A DNA stretch of 64,000 nt from Amycolatopsis alkalitolerans. Its GTDB lineage: Bacteria > Actinomycetota > Actinomycetes > Mycobacteriales > Pseudonocardiaceae. Positions 59,909 through 64,000 of the stretch are shown here, in pieces (position 1 is the stretch's first letter; every line of letters begins with the position of its first letter). The notes beneath the pieces were generated by a model that saw only the letters and a program-made list of their open reading frames with translations, was not told the origin of the DNA and did no database searches. The stretch covers positions 34,506 through 98,505 of the forward strand of contig NZ_VDFW01000025.1 of assembly GCF_006152065.1 (NCBI RefSeq), given 5' to 3'. The position numbers were made by a program, and so were the translations under genes.

Positions 59909-61204
59909 ATGACTCTCGCACTCGACCCCGTTGTTTCCGTCCCCGCGACGCTGAACGCCGAGGTTCCCCTCGTGACCGGCGAGACCGTCGAGTACGCGAA
60001 CCTCGACCACGCGGCGAGCGCTCCGTGCCTCGGCGCCGCGCGGCAGGCGGTGGACGAGTTCCTGCCGTGGTACGCGAGTGTCCACCGCGGCGCGGGTTTC
60101 GCCTCGCAAGTGTCCACAAAGGTCTACGAGCGCACCCGGGATGTCCTGCGCCGCTTCGTCGACGCCCGTCGCGGCGACAGCGTGGTCTTCACCCGCAACA
60201 CGACCGACGCGCTGAACCTGCTCGCTCGCGGCGTCCCGCGGCACACGTCGGTCGTGCTGTTCGACACCGAGCACCACGCCGCGCTGCTGCCATGGCGCGG
60301 GCCGGACGTACGGCGCATCCCCACGCCCCGCACGAGGTTCGCGGCGGTGTCCGCGGTGGAGGAGGCGCTCGCCGGATGCCCAGAAGGGCCGCGCCTGGTC
60401 GTGCTGACCGGAGCGTCCAATGTGACCGGTGAACTGCTTCCGGTCGCCGAGATCGCCGCGGTCGCCCGGCGGCACGGCGCGCGCGTCGCGCTCGACGCCG
60501 CCCAGCTCGCCCCGCACCGCGCGATCTCCTTGCGGGAGCTGGATGTCGACTACGTGGCGTTGTCGGGGCACAAGCTGTACGCCCCGTTCGGCGCGGGCGC
60601 GCTGATCGGGCGGTCGGACTGGCTGCGGGCCGCGCCGCCGTACCTCGCGGGCGGCGGGGCGACGAAGCTGGTCACCTCGCGCGAGGTCGTGTGGAACACC
60701 GGCCCCGAGCGGCATGAGGCCGGCTCGCCCAACACCGTCGGCGTGCACGCGCTGGGCGTCGCGTGCGAGCAGCTCGCGGCGAACTGGGGCCCGGTCGTGG
60801 CGCACGAGGAGGACCTGCTGGCGCGCCTGCGCCGCGGGCTGGCGGCCGTGCCGGGCCTGTCCGAACTGAGGCTGTTCGACGACGAGGGTGACCGAGTCGG
60901 CACGATCGGGTTCACGATCGACGGGTACGAGGCGGGCTGGCTCGCCGCCGTGCTGTCGGCCGAGTACGGCATCGGCGTGCGCGACGGCGCGTTCTGCGCG
61001 CACATCGCGACGCGGCGGCTCGCGCACGGGCAGCAGGCGCTGCGCGCGAGCCTCGGGCTCGGCACGACGGTGGCGCACGTGGACCGGCTGGTGCTGGCGC
61101 TGCGGCAGGTCCTCGCCCGCGGCGCGCGCTGGACGTACGGCAAACCGGACGGCCGCTGGGCCCCGGTGCCGGATCCGCGCCCGCTGCCGGGTTTCCTGGC
61201 CTGA
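59909..61204 (+). CDS. Class V aminotransferase (cysteine desulfurase/selenocysteine lyase type)
   Basis: 431 aa PLP enzyme. [12 protein letters not shown] start, [36 protein letters not shown], the PLP Lys222 in [14 protein letters not shown], and Cys363 in [10 protein letters not shown] near the SufS-type cysteine position. It probably releases sulfur from cysteine or a related thiol. Control by a SAM-IV riboswitch ties it to sulfur/methionine supply. The ATG follows GGAGG. Confidence 0.88.
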   Translation: MTLALDPVVSVPATLNAEVPLVTGETVEYANLDHAASAPCLGAARQAVDEFLPWYASVHRGAGFASQVSTKVYERTRDVLRRFVDARRGDSVVFTRNTTDALNLLARGVPRHTSVVLFDTEHHAALLPWRGPDVRRIPTPRTRFAAVSAVEEALAGCPEGPRLVVLTGASNVTGELLPVAEIAAVARRHGARVALDAAQLAPHRAISLRELDVDYVALSGHKLYAPFGAGALIGRSDWLRAAPPYLAGGGATKLVTSREVVWNTGPERHEAGSPNTVGVHALGVACEQLAANWGPVVAHEEDLLARLRRGLAAVPGLSELRLFDDEGDRVGTIGFTIDGYEAGWLAAVLSAEYGIGVRDGAFCAHIATRRLAHGQQALRASLGLGTTVAHVDRLVLALRQVLARGARWTYGKPDGRWAPVPDPRPLPGFLA

Positions 61205-61288
61205 CTGCGCCCCGCGCGGTGACCGGGGAACGTCAGTCCGCCCCGGCGTGGCGGTCGCGGTGCTCGTCGTGGCCGCGAGGGCGTCCGG

Positions 61289-61301
61289 CACAATGGCCGG
61301 G
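61289..61301 (+). promoter_or_regulatory. Possible leaderless -10 box for lspA
   Basis: CACAAT at 61289-61294, 6 nt, then GTG at 61301. Less canonical than the others. Confidence 0.35.
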
Positions 61302-61858
61302 TGAGCACCGAACAGGGATCGCAGCCGGAGACCGAGACCGGGCAGGCCACGCCACCCCGACGCCGGGTCCTGCTGCTGGCCTGCGTCGCGGTGGTGGCAC
61401 TGGCGCTCGACATCGTCAGCAAGCTCATCGTCGTGTCCACGTTGACCGACCACGCGCCGGTGCGGATCCTGGGCGGGGCCGTCTACCTGCAGCTCGTCCG
61501 CAACGCGGGCGCGGCCTTCTCCATGGCGACCGGGCTGACCTGGGTGTTCGCCCTGGTCGCGATCGCGGTGGCGGGCGCGGTGATCTGGTTCGCCGGGCGG
61601 CTGCGGTCGATCGGCTGGGCCATCGGGCTCGGGCTGGTGCTGGCCGGGGCGCTGGGCAACCTCGTCGACCGGCTCTTCCGGGCGCCCGGCCCGCTGCGGG
61701 GGCACGTGATCGACTTCATCTCGGTGTTCGGGCCCAACGCGCAGTACTTCCCGGTGTTCAACCTCGCGGACTCGTGCATCACCGTCGGCGGGGCGCTGAT
61801 CGTGCTGCTGTCGCTGCTGGGGATCGAGTACGACGGGACCAGGCGGGGCCGCAAGTGA
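61301..61858 (+). CDS. lspA: Lipoprotein signal peptidase II
   Basis: 185 aa, four transmembrane helices after a 20-residue polar N-terminus. Catalytic Asp residues lie in GNLVDRLFR and in [11 protein letters not shown], with [10 protein letters not shown] between. It removes signal peptides of lipid-modified prolipoproteins. Overlaps rluD by 4 bp, the same pair as in mycobacteria. Confidence 0.96.
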   Translation: MSTEQGSQPETETGQATPPRRRVLLLACVAVVALALDIVSKLIVVSTLTDHAPVRILGGAVYLQLVRNAGAAFSMATGLTWVFALVAIAVAGAVIWFAGRLRSIGWAIGLGLVLAGALGNLVDRLFRAPGPLRGHVIDFISVFGPNAQYFPVFNLADSCITVGGALIVLLSLLGIEYDGTRRGRK

Positions 61859-62781
61859 GCGCGCGGATGCTGCCTGTCCCGGACGGCCTCGACGGGATGC
61901 GCGTGGACGCCGGGCTCGCGAAACTGCTCGGGCTGTCGCGCACGGTGGTCGCCGAACTCGCCGAAACGGGTGAGGTGCTGCTGAACGGCAAGGCCGTCGG
62001 CAAGTCGGAACGGCTCGCTGCGGGCGGGCTGCTCGAGGTGACCTTGCCCGATCCGGGCCGGCCGGTCGAGATCGTCGCGGAACCGGTGCCGGGCCTGCGC
62101 GTGCTCCACGACGACGACGACATCGTGGTGGTGTCCAAACCGGTCGGGGTCGCGGTACACCCGAGCCCGGGCTGGACCGGGCCGACGGTCGTCGGTGGCC
62201 TCGCCGCGGCGGGGCTGCGGATCTCGACCTCCGGCGCGGCCGAGCGCCAGGGAGTCGTGCACCGGCTCGACGCGGGCACCACGGGCGTGATGGTCGTGGC
62301 GAAGAGCGAGCACGCGTACACGGTGCTGAAGCGGGCGTTCAAGGAGAGAACGGTCGAGAAGGGCTATCACGCGGTGGTGCAGGGCCACCCGGACCCGACG
62401 CGCGGCACGATCGACGCGCCCATCGACCGGCATCCGCGGCACGACTACAAGTTCGCCGTCGTCGCCGGCGGGCGGCCGAGTATCACGCACTACGAGGTGA
62501 TCGAGGCGTTCCGCGCGGCGTCGCTGGTCGACGTCAAGCTGGAAACCGGGCGGACGCACCAGATCCGCGTGCACTTCTCGGCGCTGCGGCACCCGTGTGT
62601 CGGGGACCTGACCTACGGCGCGGACCCGGTGCTGGCGCGCAAGCTCGGCTTGACCCGGCAGTGGCTGCACGCGCGCACGCTGGGCTTCGCGCATCCCGCC
62701 GACGGCCGGTGGGTCCAGTTCGAGTCGGAGTACCCCGAAGACCTGGCCCACGCCCTCGACGTCCTCCGCACCCAAACCTGA
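61855..62781 (+). CDS. rluD: 23S rRNA pseudouridine synthase, RluA/RluD family
   Basis: 308 aa. N-terminal S4 RNA-binding domain ([20 protein letters not shown]), then the catalytic [15 protein letters not shown] with the nucleophilic Asp, and [24 protein letters not shown] at 61855 overlaps the lspA stop. RluD-like by length and order; the exact target uridines are not shown by the sequence. Confidence 0.93.
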   Translation: MSARMLPVPDGLDGMRVDAGLAKLLGLSRTVVAELAETGEVLLNGKAVGKSERLAAGGLLEVTLPDPGRPVEIVAEPVPGLRVLHDDDDIVVVSKPVGVAVHPSPGWTGPTVVGGLAAAGLRISTSGAAERQGVVHRLDAGTTGVMVVAKSEHAYTVLKRAFKERTVEKGYHAVVQGHPDPTRGTIDAPIDRHPRHDYKFAVVAGGRPSITHYEVIEAFRAASLVDVKLETGRTHQIRVHFSALRHPCVGDLTYGADPVLARKLGLTRQWLHARTLGFAHPADGRWVQFESEYPEDLAHALDVLRTQT

Positions 62782-62816
62782 CCCACGCCGGCTCCGCCCC
62801 TCCCCTTCCCGCCCCG

Positions 62817-62941
62817 CGCGAGTCCGGCTCCCACCGCCCGCGTGTCTGGCTTTCGCTGCCCGCGAGTTCGGCCTTCGCTGCGGGTGAGTCCGGCTCTCGC
62901 TTCGCGCGTGTTCGGCTTTCGCTGCCCGCGAGTTCGGCTTT
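62817..62941. repeat. 22-bp minisatellite, five full units plus a partial one
   Basis: Units start at 62817, 62839, 62861, 62883, 62905 and 62927, consensus CGCGAGTTCGGCTTTCGCTG plus CC. The period is exact with no spacers, and 22 bp is not a multiple of three. It lies in the 294-bp gap between the convergent ends of rluD and the HTH/Ig-like gene, which holds no gene. Confidence 0.93.
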
Positions 62942-63047
62942 GAGGCGCCGATTTCCACGCTCGCGCGCGGCCGAACCAAGCCGGACCGACTGCCCCAGCC
63001 GCATTCGAGCCATCTTCCGCCCGGCTCCCACCGCCCGTATGTAGATT

Positions 63048-63068
63048 TCGGCGTCTTGAAGGTAGATC
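63048..63068. repeat. Single unit of the 21-bp repeat family, inverted
   Basis: The reverse complement matches the unit at 5139-5159 at 17 of 21 positions, with the beginning of a second unit beside it. It ends 7 bp before the stop of the HTH/Ig-like gene. Confidence 0.5.
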
Positions 63069-63075
63069 TCGGGGG

Positions 63076-63846
63076 TCAGTCCAGGGTCCAGGTGAGGGTG
63101 CGTTCGTCGGGCTCGGGGCGGGGGCTCCAGCGCACCGACACGATGCGCGTCGCCTCGCCGAGCACATAGACCGTGTGACCGCCGGCCGTTTCACCCGGTT
63201 GCACGCCGATCTTGTACGGAGGCCGCGAGGTCAGCGACACCGGCGCCTTCGTGACCGCCTTGCCCTCGGCCGTGACCAGTTCCAGGTAGTTGTCCGGTAG
63301 CGAGACGAACGGCACGCTCCCGCGGTTGATGACCTCCGTGTGCACGATGACCGCGCGCTCACCCGCCTCCAGGCGGTAGCCCGCCGCGCCGAACAGGAAG
63401 TCCGCCGGGTCCTGCACCTCCAGCAGGTGCACGCTCAACTGCTCCCCGTCGAGCCCCCGCGCGGGCAGCGCCTCCCCGATCCGGCCCGCGCGCTGCGGCG
63501 GCTGTTTCTGGTCGCCGCGTGCCCAGGAGGCCGTCTGCGGCGGACCCCACGTGCTCATCACCGGGTCGGGCCGCGGCGCTGGCGGCGGAGCGGGCCGCGG
63601 CGCCGGGCGGACGGCCGGCGGGGGCACCGGGCGTGACCACGCACCGGCGAGCGCGGCGCGCAGGCCGTTCGGGTCACTCTCCACGCCGACGAGCAAGGGC
63701 AGCCCGCTGCCGGACAGCGCGACCAGCCGGTACGCGACCTCACGCGGGTCCATGCCGACCTTCGCGGCGAGTTCGTGTACCGCGACCTTGCCCACCTCGG
63801 CCAGCGCGGCGAGCAGGCGGGCATCGACGGGATCGGTCACGGCCAC
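63076..63846 (-). CDS. HTH plus Pro-rich linker plus Ig-like (DUF4352-type) protein
   Basis: 256 aa. Residues about 5-50 resemble an AsnC/winged-helix HTH (DARLLAALAEVGKVAVHELAAKVGMDPREVAYRL). A Pro/Ala/Arg linker (about 70-105) leads to a beta-rich C-terminal domain like DUF4352 (AGERAVIVHTEVINRGSVPFVSLPDNYLEL). No transmembrane segment is seen. GTG at 63846 is chosen because TAGCGT lies 8 nt upstream; ATG at 63927 would add 27 residues. Function unknown. Confidence 0.7.
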   Translation of the reverse strand: MAVTDPVDARLLAALAEVGKVAVHELAAKVGMDPREVAYRLVALSGSGLPLLVGVESDPNGLRAALAGAWSRPVPPPAVRPAPRPAPPPAPRPDPVMSTWGPPQTASWARGDQKQPPQRAGRIGEALPARGLDGEQLSVHLLEVQDPADFLFGAAGYRLEAGERAVIVHTEVINRGSVPFVSLPDNYLELVTAEGKAVTKAPVSLTSRPPYKIGVQPGETAGGHTVYVLGEATRIVSVRWSPRPEPDERTLTWTLD

Positions 63847-63860
63847 GGGCTGAAACGCTA
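63847..63860 (-). promoter_or_regulatory. Leaderless -10 box for the HTH/Ig-like gene
   Basis: On the minus strand TAGCGT (63860-63855), 8 nt, then GTG at 63846. Confidence 0.45.
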
Positions 63861-63912
63861 CCGGTTCGCCCGGACCGGGCGCCTGTTCACCCCGCCTGTC
63901 GTACCCACGTTC

Positions 63913-63926
63913 TACTGTGGGTCGCA
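63913..63926 (+). promoter_or_regulatory. Leaderless -10 box at the window edge
   Basis: TACTGT at 63913-63918, 7 nt, then ATG at 63926. Confidence 0.4.
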
Positions 63927-64000
63927 TGACACCCCCTGTGTCAACCTCAAGGTCGAAATCATGCTGCGGTGGGCGTGGTGTGGCGTTGGAGCGCGCCGTG
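63926..64000 (+). CDS. Start of an unidentified gene, cut by the window
   Basis: 25 open codons from ATG at 63926 (MTPPVSTSRSKSCC and on), placed by the -10 box. Too short to identify. Confidence 0.3.
   Translation, partial: MTPPVSTSRSKSCCGGRGVALERAV

Noticed and set aside
62817..62941. CRISPR array
   Set aside because: The 22-bp units abut without spacers and no cas genes are present.

Overview
The window is about 71-73% GC with dense, mostly ATG/GTG-started genes. It looks like the chromosome of a filamentous actinomycete of the Pseudonocardiaceae; Amycolatopsis-like is my inference. Reasons: an actinobacterial division and cell-wall cluster without ftsA but with sepF, yggT and wag31; a MurE with the DNPR signature of meso-diaminopimelate walls; the ftsK-argA-pgsA-clgR-pspA-pspM block known from Mycobacterium; a SAM-IV riboswitch and an ileS T-box of actinobacterial type; and many genes whose start codon lies 6-8 nt after a TANNNT -10 box (leaderless transcripts). 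I see no tRNA, rRNA, prophage, insertion sequence or CRISPR array. It is core chromosome with a few accessory modules.

Layout. 1-9300: end of dapA, rnj (RNase J), a secreted binding-domain/VWA protein, a drug/metabolite exporter, a flavodoxin-like quinone reductase, an acyltransferase and ftsK. 9300-16200: argA-type acetyltransferase, rimO-pgsA-cinA operon, clgR, the membrane-stress pair pspA-pspM, and an allophanate-hydrolase-like protein that has lost its amidase residues. 16200-22100: pyrD with a GNAT gene, a 450-bp gap holding a strongly folded candidate non-coding RNA, nei2, an orphan ParA, a methyltransferase and DNA polymerase IV. 22200-27800: a DUF3040 membrane protein, a duplicated 160-bp hairpin element, and the moxR-DUF58-transglutaminase operon.

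28100-47700 is the dcw cluster in order: mraZ, rsmH, ftsL, ftsI, murE, murF, mraY, murD, ftsW, murG, murC, ftsQ, ftsZ, pgeF, yggS, sepF, yggT, wag31. Most joints are 4-bp overlaps. mraZ has four GTGGK boxes at exact 10-bp spacing in its promoter, murE and ftsZ have their own promoters, and a palindromic repeat separates murG from murC. These genes make lipid II, flip and polymerise septal peptidoglycan, and place the Z ring and polar growth site.

47700-58200: a membrane protein with an Ada-like metal-site tail, two paralogous ArsR/MFS efflux modules in mirror orientation around T-box-ileS and a MecA-type penicillin-binding protein, then a DUF167 protein and an unknown protein. 58200-64000: a cation/proton antiporter, a SAM-IV-controlled class V aminotransferase, lspA-rluD, a 22-bp minisatellite, an HTH/Ig-like fusion protein, and the first codons of another gene.

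Non-coding highlights: the folded RNA candidate at 17870-18127, a 160-bp tandem hairpin duplication, a 22-bp minisatellite, a 21-bp repeat family in three gaps, and the palindromic repeat inside the dcw operon.
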